Source: Fervidifonticultor sp964526945 (lineage in GTDB: Bacteria; Sysuimicrobiota; Sysuimicrobiia; Sysuimicrobiales; Humicultoraceae). From it: DNA of 16,506 nucleotides. The notes under the pieces were generated by a model. It ran no database searches. It was given only the letters and a program-made list of their open reading frames with translations, and was not told the DNA's origin. The translations under genes were made by a program, and so were the position numbers. Of this stretch, positions 1-7,648 are shown piece by piece. The stretch covers positions 1 through 16,506 of the forward strand of contig CAZGNA010000047.1 in NCBI GenBank assembly GCA_964526945.1, in the 5' to 3' direction. How positions within the stretch are numbered: position 1 is the stretch's first letter; every line of letters starts with the position of its first letter.

Positions 1-73
1 GCGCCAGCCACCGGTCGGGGCTGCGGGCCGCGCGGGACGGACGCCCCCGCGCGCGGCGCCCGCGGCCTGTCCG

Positions 74-120
74 AGAAGACGGCGCCGCGCCGGGTCGGGA
101 CGGTCCCACGCGCGGCGCCG
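74..120 (-). terminator. Probable intrinsic terminator of the DoxX-family gene
   Basis: A perfect 11-bp inverted repeat (80-90 and 110-120) starts about 17 nt past the DoxX stop codon in the minus-strand transcript. The 19-nt loop can form a further small GGGA/TCCC stem (97-100 with 104-107). In the transcript the stem is followed by UCUUCU (79-74), a weak U-rich tail. Position, GC-rich stem and tail fit a Rho-independent terminator. The tail is imperfect, so some readthrough is likely. The rest of 1-136 shows no recognisable gene. Confidence 0.6.
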
Positions 121-136
121 CCACGCTCCGGGCGAG

Positions 137-526
137 CTACCGGCCCAGGCTCAGCGGCCAGGGCTGCGGGATGGCCAGCAGCGCCAGGGCTGCGCCCAGC
201 AGCGCCATGTTCTTCGCGAACTGGACCATCTCCATCGTCTTCTGCATCGGGTCCTGCACGGCCCAGAAGTTGTGCATCCAGAACGTCACCGGGACGAAGA
301 ACACCACCAGGGCGAGCACGCCGACCGTGGGGTAGACGCCAAAGAGGATGCTCAACCCGCCGATCAGAAGCAAGACCCCGGTGACGAGCACCATGGCCTT
401 GGGCGCCGGCACACCCTTGCTCCCCGCGTACCCGGCCATCATGTCGGCCTTCGTGAAGTGGTTGAGGGCGTTGAACAGGTAGAACCCGCCCAGCAGGATC
501 CGACCGATGATGAAGAGCGTTTCCAT
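137..526 (-). CDS. DoxX-family integral membrane protein
   Basis: Encodes a 129-residue protein with about four hydrophobic segments (roughly residues 3-20, 43-63, 66-84 and 105-120), the size and layout of DoxX/DoxD-like proteins. The motif GRILLGGFYLFNALNHF near the N-terminus is typical of the family. The ATG at 526-524 is chosen because AAGGAGG (541-535) lies 8 nt upstream; a longer frame upstream has no such support. Family members sit in the membrane and are often linked to thiol, quinone or oxidative stress, but their chemistry is poorly defined. It lies downstream of an ArsR-type regulator, and a copy of the element found at that regulator's start lies about 65 bp upstream (591-610). 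It is therefore probably a target of that regulator. The family call is firm; the function is not. Confidence 0.85.
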   Translation of the reverse strand: METLFIIGRILLGGFYLFNALNHFTKADMMAGYAGSKGVPAPKAMVLVTGVLLLIGGLSILFGVYPTVGVLALVVFFVPVTFWMHNFWAVQDPMQKTMEMVQFAKNMALLGAALALLAIPQPWPLSLGR

Positions 527-566
527 CGTGCGTCCCTCCTTCCGTATGCCCCGTAGTACCCGCACC

Positions 567-598
567 GTAATACGAAAACGATGTTTCCGGAATTCCAA
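567..598 (-). promoter_or_regulatory. Possible promoter of the DoxX-family gene
   Basis: Within an unusually AT-rich stretch, the minus strand reads TTGGAA (598-593) and TATTAC (572-567). Their spacing is 20 bp, wider than the ideal 17, so the assignment is weak. The candidate -35 box overlaps the proposed ArsR operator at 591-610, so a bound repressor could block it. Confidence 0.35.
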
Positions 599-610
599 AA
601 TGATCGAATT
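591..610. promoter_or_regulatory. Candidate ArsR operator, copy 1 (upstream of DoxX gene)
   Basis: On the minus strand this 20-bp element reads AATTCGATCATTTTGGAATT, with AATTC/GAATT arms forming a 10-bp-spaced dyad. A second copy at 920-939 matches at 17 of 20 positions. Both are AT-rich islands in a very GC-rich region and both lie upstream of a gene in the same small cluster. This is what an ArsR/SmtB repressor controlling itself and its neighbour would show. Binding itself is inferred. Confidence 0.6.
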
Positions 611-630
611 ACCTCGGACAAGAAACCGGC

Positions 631-921
631 TCAGGACTTCCGCGCCGCCCAGGCGTGCAGGACGCGCTCCACCAGCTGCCGGTCCACCCGGAAGAAGTGG
701 TAGGCGCCCTCCTTGCGCATCTGCATCAGGCCGCACTCCTGGAGCACCCGGAAGTGGTGCGACAGCGCCGGCGCGCTCAGCGGGAACAGCCTGGCGAGGT
801 CCCGGCAGGCCACCTCGCCCCGATCCATCAGGACGCGGACGATCCGGTAGCGCGTGGGATCGCCCAGCGCCTTGAAGATGCGCACCATGCGCCGCTCCTG
901 CACCGTCGCTGCCTTTGGCAT
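631..921 (-). CDS. ArsR/SmtB-family winged-helix transcriptional repressor
   Basis: Encodes a 96-residue protein. It has FKALGDPTRYRIVRVL (residues 16-31), the classic ArsR N-terminal helix pattern, then a helix-turn-helix around residues 38-63 (LSAPALSHHFRVLQECGL) and a wing around 66-80. The ATG at 921 is preferred because GAGG (934-931) sits 9 nt upstream; a TTG at 927 in the same frame would add two residues. The ELCVCDL-type metal site of ArsR/SmtB is absent, since the equivalent stretch reads EVACRDL. Only Cys39 and Cys63 are present, so a thiol or redox signal is possible. A promoter (942-970) and the proposed operator (920-939) lie directly on its start, suggesting autorepression. The DoxX gene downstream is the likely second target. 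The family is certain; the inducer is unknown. Confidence 0.88.
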   Translation of the reverse strand: MPKAATVQERRMVRIFKALGDPTRYRIVRVLMDRGEVACRDLARLFPLSAPALSHHFRVLQECGLMQMRKEGAYHFFRVDRQLVERVLHAWAARKS

Positions 922-939
922 TTCCAAAATCCTCGAATT
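920..939. promoter_or_regulatory. Candidate ArsR operator, copy 2 (autoregulatory)
   Basis: On the minus strand this reads AATTCGAGGATTTTGGAAAT, 17 of 20 identical to the copy at 591-610. It covers the expected transcription start, the Shine-Dalgarno GAGG and the first base of the proposed arsR start codon. A bound protein here would block initiation, as expected for an autorepressor. Confidence 0.55.
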
Positions 940-941
940 CC

Positions 942-970
942 ACTATGCCCGCCGCCGGGCGGGCCGTCAA
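942..970 (-). promoter_or_regulatory. Sigma-70-type promoter of the ArsR-family gene
   Basis: The minus strand has TTGACG (970-965) and CATAGT (947-942) separated by exactly 17 bp. The -35 matches consensus at five of six positions and the -10 at four of six. The predicted start near 935 gives a leader of about 14 nt containing the GAGG ribosome site. Location and spacing make this the most convincing promoter in the window. Confidence 0.6.
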
Positions 971-1038
971 GGGCGCCGCCGGACGACCCGCGCGCACCCC
1001 GTCAGCCGGTCCCGGTGCCCCAGCGCGTCCCCCACCGT

Positions 1039-3138
1039 CTACCCGTCGGGTGCCAACGGGTCGGCCCCGAGCTGCACCCGCAGCATCCGCTCGCTGTCCG
1101 GATCGGCGACGATCGTCAGCTCGTCTCCGGCTTCGATCGTCGTCGTCGCCCGGGGAAAGATCATCTCGCCGTCGCGGTTGATGGCCACGACCAGCACGCC
1201 CGCAGGCAGCCCGGCCTCGGCCAGCGTGCGTCCGATGAGCGGCGAGTGCGCACCCACGCGCACGGCCACCAGCACCGTAGTCGCCGGCAGCTCGGTCGCC
1301 CGCCGGACGCCCTGGCGGAGTGCCTGGCGATAGGCGGCGACCACGTCCCGCACCCGGAGCTCACCCCGCAGACGCCCGCCCGCCACCACCGGGGCCCAGC
1401 CATCCGCCTCGACCAGACGCTCCAGCGCCTCGTCGAGCGGCACCTCGGGGGCCAACACCACCGCCGGGGGACGTACGACGTCGCCGACCCGGGTGGTCTT
1501 GCGCGCCTCGGGCGCCACACCGCGCAGGGCGCCCGCCGTGAGCACCCCCACGAGACGGCCCTGAGCATCCACCACCGCCAGCGCGCGCCGTTCGCCATCG
1601 AACCACCGCTCTGCCGCGAAGAGCAGCGTCTCCGGCCCCACCACGGGGCCGCGGTGCACCACCGCGTCGCGCACTTGAAGGCTGGAGAGGAGCGGGAAGC
1701 TGAAACGCAACCGGTGCGCCGGGGCGCTCGCCCGGTGCGGCAGCTGGTTCCGGTAGATCGTGTGGTCGCCCACGAGCGCGGTCGAGATCGCGACGGCCAC
1801 CATAGCGGGCGCCAGCAGCGACAGGTTGCCGGTCATCTCCGCCACCATCAGCATCACGGCGAGCGGAGCGTGCGCGATGCCGCCGAACAACGCCATCATC
1901 CCGATGATGACGAACGCCGCGGGTTGCGCCGGCACTGCGGGCAGCGTCGCATGCGCCAGCCGCCAGAAGGCCGCCCCGACCATCCCGCCAACGACCATCC
2001 CCGGCCCGAAGACACCGCCCGAGCCCCCTGAACCGATCGAGAGGGCCGTGGCCAGGATCTTGGCGAAAGGCAGCACCACCACCATCCACAGCGGCAGATC
2101 CAGCAGCGTGGTGCCCATGGCGAGCTGCAGCCACCCGTACCCCATGTGCAGCGCGCCGGGGACCACCAGTCCCAGGAAGCCCACCAGGAGCCCACCGACG
2201 GCGGGGGTGAGCCATCGCGGCATCCGCATGCGGCGGAAGATCCCGGCGGCGCCATAGAACGCCTTGGCGTAGAGGATGCCCACCAGGCCACACGCGAGCC
2301 CAAGGATCCCGTAGTAGACCAGTTGAATCGGTCGCTCCAGCGCCAGGCCGGGGTGCGGGCCGAAGATCGGCGCGAAGCCATGGTACCCGCCGTAGATGGT
2401 GTAGCCCACGATGCCCGCCACCAGCGCTGGAATCAGCGCCTCGACCTCGAGATCGTGCCGGTAGAGGATCTCGGCGGCCATCAGCGCACCGCCCAGCGGC
2501 GCCCGAAAGATGGCACCGATGCCGGCGCCCATGCCCGCCGCCACGGCGATCCGCCGGTCGTGGGGCTCCAGTCGCAGCCAGGTCGCCAGGAGGGACCCGA
2601 TGCCCGCGGAGATCTGTGCGGCGGGCCCCTCGCGCCCGCCCGAGCCGCCCGTCCCGATGGTGAGCGCCGAGGCCACGAGCTTGACCGGTGGGATCCGGGG
2701 GCGGATGCGGCCGGCACGGTGGTGGATGGCCTGGATCACCGCATCGGTGCCGTGCCCCTCGGCCTCCGGCGCCAGGTGGAAGACGAGGAGGCCAGAGAGC
2801 AGCCCGCCCAGGGCCAGGACCAGGGGCAGCACCCACGGCCGCCCCACGGGTCGCAGCACGGTGGCGCCTTCGCCTACCGGCGCGGGCGGCACGTAGCCCG
2901 CGACGCCGCCCAGCGCCAGGCGCGTGACGGCGTCGATGCCCCACGAAAACACCACGGCTCCCAACCCTGCTGCGGCGCCGATGACGACACCCAGCAGGAG
3001 CCACTTGGCAAGATAGCGGGTGCTCTCGAACCCACCGCCGCTCGGACGTCCGCTCAACCAGCGCTGCAACCAGCGGCGCCGCATCGGAAGTTCTGCAGCA
3101 GGGTCGGCGGGAGTGTGAGGAGTCTGTACGTGTTCCAC
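1039..3138 (-). CDS. ClC-family chloride channel/antiporter with CBS and TrkA-C-like domains
   Basis: Encodes 699 residues. Residues about 40-465 form the multi-helix ClC core with the family motifs GTGGSGGREGP (162-172, gating Glu170) and GSGGSGGVFGP (369-379). An intact gating glutamate fits either a channel or an H+/Cl- exchanger. After the membrane core come a CBS pair (about 485-605) and a C-terminal domain (about 617-692) with the SPLIGRTLAEAGLPAGVLVVAI pattern of TrkA-C/RCK-C domains, which often bind small ligands. The GTG start at 3138 has no good ribosome site; ATG at 3084 (residue 19) is an alternative, also without one. The gene diverges from a secreted-protein gene across an AT-rich spacer. 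Role in ion or acid homeostasis is inferred from the family. Confidence 0.9.
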   Translation of the reverse strand: MEHVQTPHTPADPAAELPMRRRWLQRWLSGRPSGGGFESTRYLAKWLLLGVVIGAAAGLGAVVFSWGIDAVTRLALGGVAGYVPPAPVGEGATVLRPVGRPWVLPLVLALGGLLSGLLVFHLAPEAEGHGTDAVIQAIHHRAGRIRPRIPPVKLVASALTIGTGGSGGREGPAAQISAGIGSLLATWLRLEPHDRRIAVAAGMGAGIGAIFRAPLGGALMAAEILYRHDLEVEALIPALVAGIVGYTIYGGYHGFAPIFGPHPGLALERPIQLVYYGILGLACGLVGILYAKAFYGAAGIFRRMRMPRWLTPAVGGLLVGFLGLVVPGALHMGYGWLQLAMGTTLLDLPLWMVVVLPFAKILATALSIGSGGSGGVFGPGMVVGGMVGAAFWRLAHATLPAVPAQPAAFVIIGMMALFGGIAHAPLAVMLMVAEMTGNLSLLAPAMVAVAISTALVGDHTIYRNQLPHRASAPAHRLRFSFPLLSSLQVRDAVVHRGPVVGPETLLFAAERWFDGERRALAVVDAQGRLVGVLTAGALRGVAPEARKTTRVGDVVRPPAVVLAPEVPLDEALERLVEADGWAPVVAGGRLRGELRVRDVVAAYRQALRQGVRRATELPATTVLVAVRVGAHSPLIGRTLAEAGLPAGVLVVAINRDGEMIFPRATTTIEAGDELTIVADPDSERMLRVQLGADPLAPDG

Positions 3139-3170
3139 TCCGATTCGTCGTCGGCTGCGACCTGATGGGA

Positions 3171-3200
3171 CTCAGATGATCTATGATAATGCTAATCGAG
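3171..3200. promoter_or_regulatory. AT-rich divergent promoter region
   Basis: The 111-bp spacer between the ClC gene and the secreted-protein gene contains one AT-rich patch. On the plus strand it offers TATGAT (3182-3187) or GATAAT (3185-3190) as -10 boxes; on the minus strand, TATCAT (3188-3183). No convincing -35 was found for either. Position and composition suggest that both genes start here. Confidence 0.35.
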
Positions 3201-3249
3201 CACCTGCCTGGTGCGCAAACGCCGTGTGATGGGTTGAGGGGCGACACCG

Positions 3250-3843
3250 ATGCGACTGCCCATGCCGATGGCGATCCTCCTCGTGGTTGTACTGGCCGCC
3301 CAGGCCGTACGCGCACAACCGGAAGGCCCCGGTGGCCAGGGCCCGCGGCTCGAGACTCCCCGCCCCGGCAGCCAGGTCGTCGGCGACGGGCTGATCGTCC
3401 CGGGCCAGCGCGTGGGGCCCGCGCGGCTCACCATGACCATCGCGCAGATCATCGCGGCCGTCGGCACCAAGCCCCGGCGGGACGAGTTCCCCCGGGAAGG
3501 GATCGTGCTGTACGAGTGGCGCGCCGAGGGGCTGTGGGTCTCGCTGGCCATGGCCACGGGGCAGATCCGTCTGATCAGCGCGTTTGGCACCAACGACCGG
3601 TACCGCACCGACCGCGGTGTGTCGCTCATGATGCGGCGCGGCAGGATCGAGGAGGTCTACGGCAAGACCTACAGGGAGTACCGTTACCCCGAGGACCGGG
3701 TGACGCGGCTCCACTTCGACGACCTCGGCCTGCAGTTCGGGCTCGTCCACCAGCCCGGCAACCCCGCACTGCACGACCGGATCTTCCAGATCGGGGTGTA
3801 CCGGCCCGGCTACCTGGCACCGGTGAAGCAGCCGGCGCAGTAG
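3250..3843 (+). CDS. Secreted protein of unknown function, two related modules
   Basis: Encodes 197 residues. The ATG at 3250 follows GAGGGG (3236-3241) with 8 nt spacing. Residues 1-22 form a Sec signal peptide with probable cleavage after AVRA, and no lipobox cysteine follows, so the product should be exported and soluble. A Pro/Gly-rich linker (23-48) leads into two similar segments, about 50-113 and 117-185. Each starts with a G-x-x-L-x-M helix, followed by a G-K/T-x-x-R turn and then strands ending in I-x-x-I-x-x-F/V. This resembles the helix-then-strand layout of BamE/SmpA-like and beta-lactamase-inhibitor-like folds, but I do not recognise the family. The gene stands alone: ClC diverges upstream and the importer operon converges downstream with a 45-bp gap. 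Confidence 0.75.
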   Translation: MRLPMPMAILLVVVLAAQAVRAQPEGPGGQGPRLETPRPGSQVVGDGLIVPGQRVGPARLTMTIAQIIAAVGTKPRRDEFPREGIVLYEWRAEGLWVSLAMATGQIRLISAFGTNDRYRTDRGVSLMMRRGRIEEVYGKTYREYRYPEDRVTRLHFDDLGLQFGLVHQPGNPALHDRIFQIGVYRPGYLAPVKQPAQ

Positions 3844-3888
3844 CCGGCGGCGCGGGCGGCTCCTCTCCTCCGGCGGCGCGCCTTCCCG

Positions 3889-4764
3889 CTAGTCGCTGGC
3901 GTAGGGCCGCCCCAGCGCCTCGGGCTTCGCCAGGCCCCAGCGGGTGCGGAACCACGGGGTCGAGATGACCGCCAGGATCACGATGGTCGTGACGAAGGGC
4001 ACCGTGCGCCAGATGTAGCGCGAGAGCACGCCCGGCAGCAGGAGCTCCGGGCTGAGCGAGAGCTGCCACATCAGGCCGAAGAGGAGCGCGCCGCCCAGCA
4101 AGATCACGGGATGCCACAGCGAGAAGAAGACCAGGGCCAGGCTGACGAACCCCCACCCCATCAGGAAGTTGTAGTTCCAGACGGGGTTGTAGGACAGGGT
4201 GTAGACTGCGCCCGACAGGCCCGCCAGCATGCCCCCGCCGATCACGCACAGGTACCGGACCGCGGCCACGTCGATGCCCGAGGCTTCGGCCGCCGCCGGA
4301 TTCTCGCCCACGGCGCGGATCGCGAGCCCCGGGCCGGTCCGGGCCAGCAGCCCCCACGCCGCGAGTACCAGCACGACGCCCAGCAGCACGAACGGCGAGA
4401 GGCCCCAGAGCGTCGGGAGACGGCCCAGCCCCAGCGGACCGGTGTGCGGGTTGCCGAGGTAGGTGGTGAGCCCGAAGCTGAGGATCCACAGCCCCATGCC
4501 GCTCACGACCTGGTCGCCGCGCAGGGTGATGGCGAAGAAGCCGTGGGCGCCGCCCAGCACGGCGCCGATGGCCAGCGCTGCCGCGAACCCCAGGGCATGG
4601 CTGGCGGCGGCCTGCGCCGCCAGGAACCCCAGCGTCCCGCCGAAGAGCATGACGCCCTCGAGCCCGACGTTGAGGACCCCGGCGCGCTGGTTCACGAGCT
4701 CGCCCAGGGCCGCGAAGAGGAAGACGGTCGAGGCCTCCAGGCTGCGCACGAGGAGTTCCGTCAC
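3889..4764 (-). CDS. BMP-type ABC importer, permease subunit 2
   Basis: Encodes 291 residues with about eight or nine hydrophobic segments, matching the second permease (COG1079 type, BPD_transp_2 fold) of importers that use BMP-family binding proteins. Diagnostic stretches are NQRAGVLNVGLEGVMLFGG (25-43) and RAVGENPAAAEASGIDV (150-166), the cytoplasmic coupling loop that contacts the ATPase. The GTG start at 4764 is chosen because GGAGGG lies 6-7 nt upstream; an earlier in-frame ATG at 4836 would add a low-complexity Gly/Arg tail with no ribosome site. It is the last gene of the importer operon, 169 bp after permease 1, a gap with no recognisable gene. It forms the membrane channel together with permease 1. 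Confidence 0.9.
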   Translation of the reverse strand: MTELLVRSLEASTVFLFAALGELVNQRAGVLNVGLEGVMLFGGTLGFLAAQAAASHALGFAAALAIGAVLGGAHGFFAITLRGDQVVSGMGLWILSFGLTTYLGNPHTGPLGLGRLPTLWGLSPFVLLGVVLVLAAWGLLARTGPGLAIRAVGENPAAAEASGIDVAAVRYLCVIGGGMLAGLSGAVYTLSYNPVWNYNFLMGWGFVSLALVFFSLWHPVILLGGALLFGLMWQLSLSPELLLPGVLSRYIWRTVPFVTTIVILAVISTPWFRTRWGLAKPEALGRPYASD

Positions 4765-4933
4765 GCGCCGCCCTCCGCTACCGGCATCCGCCCCCCCGCG
4801 CCCCCGGCGGCCCCACCGTACCGTCCACGGGGCCACGGTCTGCCCATCCGGGCACCGTCCGCCCCCAGCCGCACTGCGCGCGGTGGTGGCCAGCGCCGCA
4901 TCCGCCCGCCCCGCACGGCCGTCCGCCGCGCGG

Positions 4934-6070
4934 TCAGGGCCACCTGGGCGAGGGCGCCGGCGTGACCGCCAGTGCCGCCGGGCGCCAGGCGATGCGGTAG
5001 TGGTACAGCACGTGCGAGCCGACGAACGTCATCATGAGCAGGCCCAGCATGGCGTAGTCGACGCCGAACGGGAGGCGCAGCGCGCCCTGGGCGAAGCGGG
5101 CGCCCAGCGAGAGCCCGGCGAACAGCACCGCGATGGGCACGGCGCCCAGCGAGCTGCCGCGGGCGATCAGTGCGCAGATGATCCCGTAGAACGCCAGGTC
5201 GCCGTAGAAGCCGTAGTTCCCCGGAATCTTGTAGAGCCCCGGGACGGCCCCGAAGTAGTGGTAGCCCGCCAGCCCCGCCAGCGCGCCGCCAACCATGAAG
5301 ACGAGCACCGTGAGCCGCACCGGGGAGACCCCGGCGTACCGTGCGGCCGCGGGGTTTTCGCCCAACACCCGCACGCGGTAGCCGGCCGCGGTGCGGGCGA
5401 AGAAGAGATCGAGCAGCACGGCAGCGCCGAGCGCGACCGCGGCCGTGAGCGGGACGTCGAGCACCAGCGGCGCCCGCAGCGCCACCGGGAGGGTGAAGCT
5501 CTCACCCTCGGCCGTCGCGCTCATGAAGGGGCCGCCCTCCTTGATGAAGTTCGCGACGAGCCAGAACAGGATCGAGTTGAGCATCATGGTCACCAGGATC
5601 TCGTTGACCTGGAATCGGGCCCGCATGACGCCCACCGCCCCGGCGACGGCCGCGCCCGCGACGGCGGCGGCTGTCGCCATCAGCGCGACGAGCACCACCG
5701 GGGGCAGCGGCAGGCCCTGCGCGTCGGCGCCCAGCGCGAAGGGCACGGCGAACGCCGCCAGCGCGCCCGCGTAGACCTGTCCGGGCAACCCGATGTTCCA
5801 CAGGCCCGCGCGCAGCGGGACCACGAACGCCACGGTACACAGCAGCAGGTAGATGGCCCGGTGCACCGTGGCGACGAAGCCCCGGGGGTTGAGGAACGCG
5901 TACGCGAAGATGGCCCGGTAGGCGGCGAGCACGCCGGCCTCGCTGGAGAGGAACAGCACGCTGGACCCTGCCAGGGCCAGGGCAACGGCCAGCACCGCGG
6001 TCAGGACCGCGTGGGCGGCGGGACGCGTCGGCCGCCGCTCGAGCACCAGCGCGTAGCGCCCGACCCTCAC
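4934..6070 (-). CDS. BMP-type ABC importer, permease subunit 1
   Basis: Encodes 378 residues, the usual size of the larger permease (COG4603 type) in BMP-dependent importers. Recognisable stretches are LRAGLWNIGLPGQVYAGA (86-103), FQVNEILVTMMLNSI (153-167) and the coupling loop RVLGENPAAARYAGVSP (234-250). The GTG start at 6070 overlaps the ATPase stop codon (GTGA), with GGAGGAGG about 10 nt upstream, so the two are probably translationally coupled. The stop-free frame extends far upstream through the ATPase gene, but that part is an out-of-frame shadow. It should pair with permease 2 as a heterodimeric channel. Confidence 0.9.
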   Translation of the reverse strand: MRVGRYALVLERRPTRPAAHAVLTAVLAVALALAGSSVLFLSSEAGVLAAYRAIFAYAFLNPRGFVATVHRAIYLLLCTVAFVVPLRAGLWNIGLPGQVYAGALAAFAVPFALGADAQGLPLPPVVLVALMATAAAVAGAAVAGAVGVMRARFQVNEILVTMMLNSILFWLVANFIKEGGPFMSATAEGESFTLPVALRAPLVLDVPLTAAVALGAAVLLDLFFARTAAGYRVRVLGENPAAARYAGVSPVRLTVLVFMVGGALAGLAGYHYFGAVPGLYKIPGNYGFYGDLAFYGIICALIARGSSLGAVPIAVLFAGLSLGARFAQGALRLPFGVDYAMLGLLMMTFVGSHVLYHYRIAWRPAALAVTPAPSPRWP

Positions 6071-7614
6071 GCCAGGCCCGCCTCCTCCGGTCGCAGCCCC
6101 GCCATCATGGCCCCCACGGTCTCGGCCGAGGCAGCCTCGCGCGGCAGGATCGCCACGAACCGGCCCTCGTACATGGCCGCCACGCGGTCGGCAAGCGCCA
6201 GGATCTCGTCCAGGTCCTCGGAGATGAGCAACACGGCCGCCCCGCCCGCCCGCGCCTCCAGGAGCTTGCCGCGCACGAACGCGGCCGCCTCGACGTCGAG
6301 CCCCTGCGTGGGCAGGTGGGCGACGAGCACGCGCGGGGCGCGGGCGAGCACCCGGCCGAGGATGAGCTTCTGGAGGTTGCCGCCCGAGAGGTGCTGCGCT
6401 AGGACCCGCGGGCCCGGCGCCTGCACCCGATAGCCCGCCAGGATGCGCGCCGTCAGGGCCTCGAGCCCCGCGTAGTCGAACAGGCCGCGCCGGGTGTACG
6501 CCGGGTCGAAGTGGAAGTTCAACGCGGTGTTCTCGACCAGCGAGAACGTCGCGATGGAGGCCACCGTGGTGCGCTCTGCGGGGATGTACCCGATGCCCAG
6601 GCGCCACCGCTCCAGGGGCGAGGCCGCGGTGATGTCGCGGCCGTCCAGGCGCACGACCCCGCTGGCCGCGGGCCGCAACCCCGCCAGGACCTGGGCGAGT
6701 TCCTCCTGGCCGTTGCCCGTGACGCCGGCCACGCCCAGGATCTCGCCGGCGTGGAGCGCAAATGAGAGGCCGCGCAGGGCCAACAGGTTCTTGTCGTTGT
6801 AGGCCGCCAGGTGGTCCGCCTCCAGCACGGGTCGCCCGGCCGTCGTTGGGGCATCGACCGCCGGAGCGGTGATCTCCTGGCCGACCATGTGCTGCACCAG
6901 CGTCGCCTCCGTCGCCGCAGCGGTCGGCAGGCGCGCGACGACCCGCCCCGCCCGGAGCACCGTCACGCGGTGGCTGATCGCCATCACGATCGGCAGCTTG
7001 TGGGTGACGAGCAGCACCGTGAGCCCCTGCGCTGCCACCATGGCCCGGAGCACGTCCAGCAGGGTCTTCACCTCGGGCGGCGTCAGGGCGGAGGTGGGCT
7101 CGTCGAGGATCAGGATCCTGGCGCCGCCATAGAGCGCTTTGAGGATCTCGACCCACTGCTTCTCGCCCTCGGAGAGCTGCCAGATCTTCGCCCCCAGGTC
7201 GATGGCCAGGCCGTAGCGGGCGCAGTAGGCTTCGAGATCCCGGCGGGCCCGGCGCAGGTCGAGCACGCCGCGGGCCCGCGGATGGCCCAGGATGACGTTC
7301 TCGACCACCGTGTGGGCCGCCACGAGCCTGCGGGTCTGGTGCACCATGCCGATCCCCGCGGCGAGCGCGTCGTGGGGGGACCGGAACACCACCGGCCGGC
7401 CACGCAGGACGAGCTGGCCCTCGTCCGGGTGCACCAGGCCGAAGAGGACGTTCATCAGGGTGGTCTTGCCGGCGCCGTTCTGGCCCAGGATCGCCTGCAC
7501 CTCGCCGGCGCGCACATCGAGGTCGACGCGGTCCAGCGCCAGCACTCCGGGGAACCGCTTGGTGATACCCCGGGCCTCCAGGATGACCTCGCCGGCCGGT
7601 GTGTCGCGGTGCAC
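6067..7614 (-). CDS. BMP-type ABC importer, two-domain ATPase
   Basis: Encodes 515 residues with two tandem nucleotide-binding domains, like the ATPases of nucleoside and simple-sugar importers. Domain 1 is canonical: Walker A GQNGAGKT (44-51), Q-loop around MVHQT (90-94), signature LSEGE (147-151), Walker B ILILDEP (167-173) and His205 in LLVTH. Domain 2 keeps the signature LSGGNLQK but has a degenerate Walker A (GVTGNGQEEL), HL instead of DE after its Walker B strand (VLVAHLPTQGLD) and no H-loop His (LLISEDLDEI). That asymmetry is usual in this subfamily, so one ATP site is probably poorly hydrolytic. The GTG at 7614 lacks a clear ribosome site; GTG at 7638 is an alternative. The gene follows the binding-protein gene by 89 bp and overlaps permease 1. 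Confidence 0.92.
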   Translation of the reverse strand: MHRDTPAGEVILEARGITKRFPGVLALDRVDLDVRAGEVQAILGQNGAGKTTLMNVLFGLVHPDEGQLVLRGRPVVFRSPHDALAAGIGMVHQTRRLVAAHTVVENVILGHPRARGVLDLRRARRDLEAYCARYGLAIDLGAKIWQLSEGEKQWVEILKALYGGARILILDEPTSALTPPEVKTLLDVLRAMVAAQGLTVLLVTHKLPIVMAISHRVTVLRAGRVVARLPTAAATEATLVQHMVGQEITAPAVDAPTTAGRPVLEADHLAAYNDKNLLALRGLSFALHAGEILGVAGVTGNGQEELAQVLAGLRPAASGVVRLDGRDITAASPLERWRLGIGYIPAERTTVASIATFSLVENTALNFHFDPAYTRRGLFDYAGLEALTARILAGYRVQAPGPRVLAQHLSGGNLQKLILGRVLARAPRVLVAHLPTQGLDVEAAAFVRGKLLEARAGGAAVLLISEDLDEILALADRVAAMYEGRFVAILPREAASAETVGAMMAGLRPEEAGLA

Positions 7615-7648
7615 TAGTGCCGACCCCAGGACGCGCACGGTGCGGGGC

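Noticed and set aside
137..997. A longer version of the DoxX-family gene starting at 997
   Set aside because: The extra N-terminal half is out-of-frame sequence through the ArsR gene, and the internal ATG at 526 has a strong ribosome site.
3844..3880. 11-bp direct repeat CCGGCGGCGCG between convergent genes as a terminator
   Set aside because: The copies are direct and not inverted, so they do not form a hairpin; simple GC-rich repetition is likely.
4809..4834. GGCCCC/GGGGCC hairpin between the two permease genes
   Set aside because: The arms are only 6 bp with a 14-nt loop in a GC-saturated gap, and no T-run follows; not distinguishable from chance.
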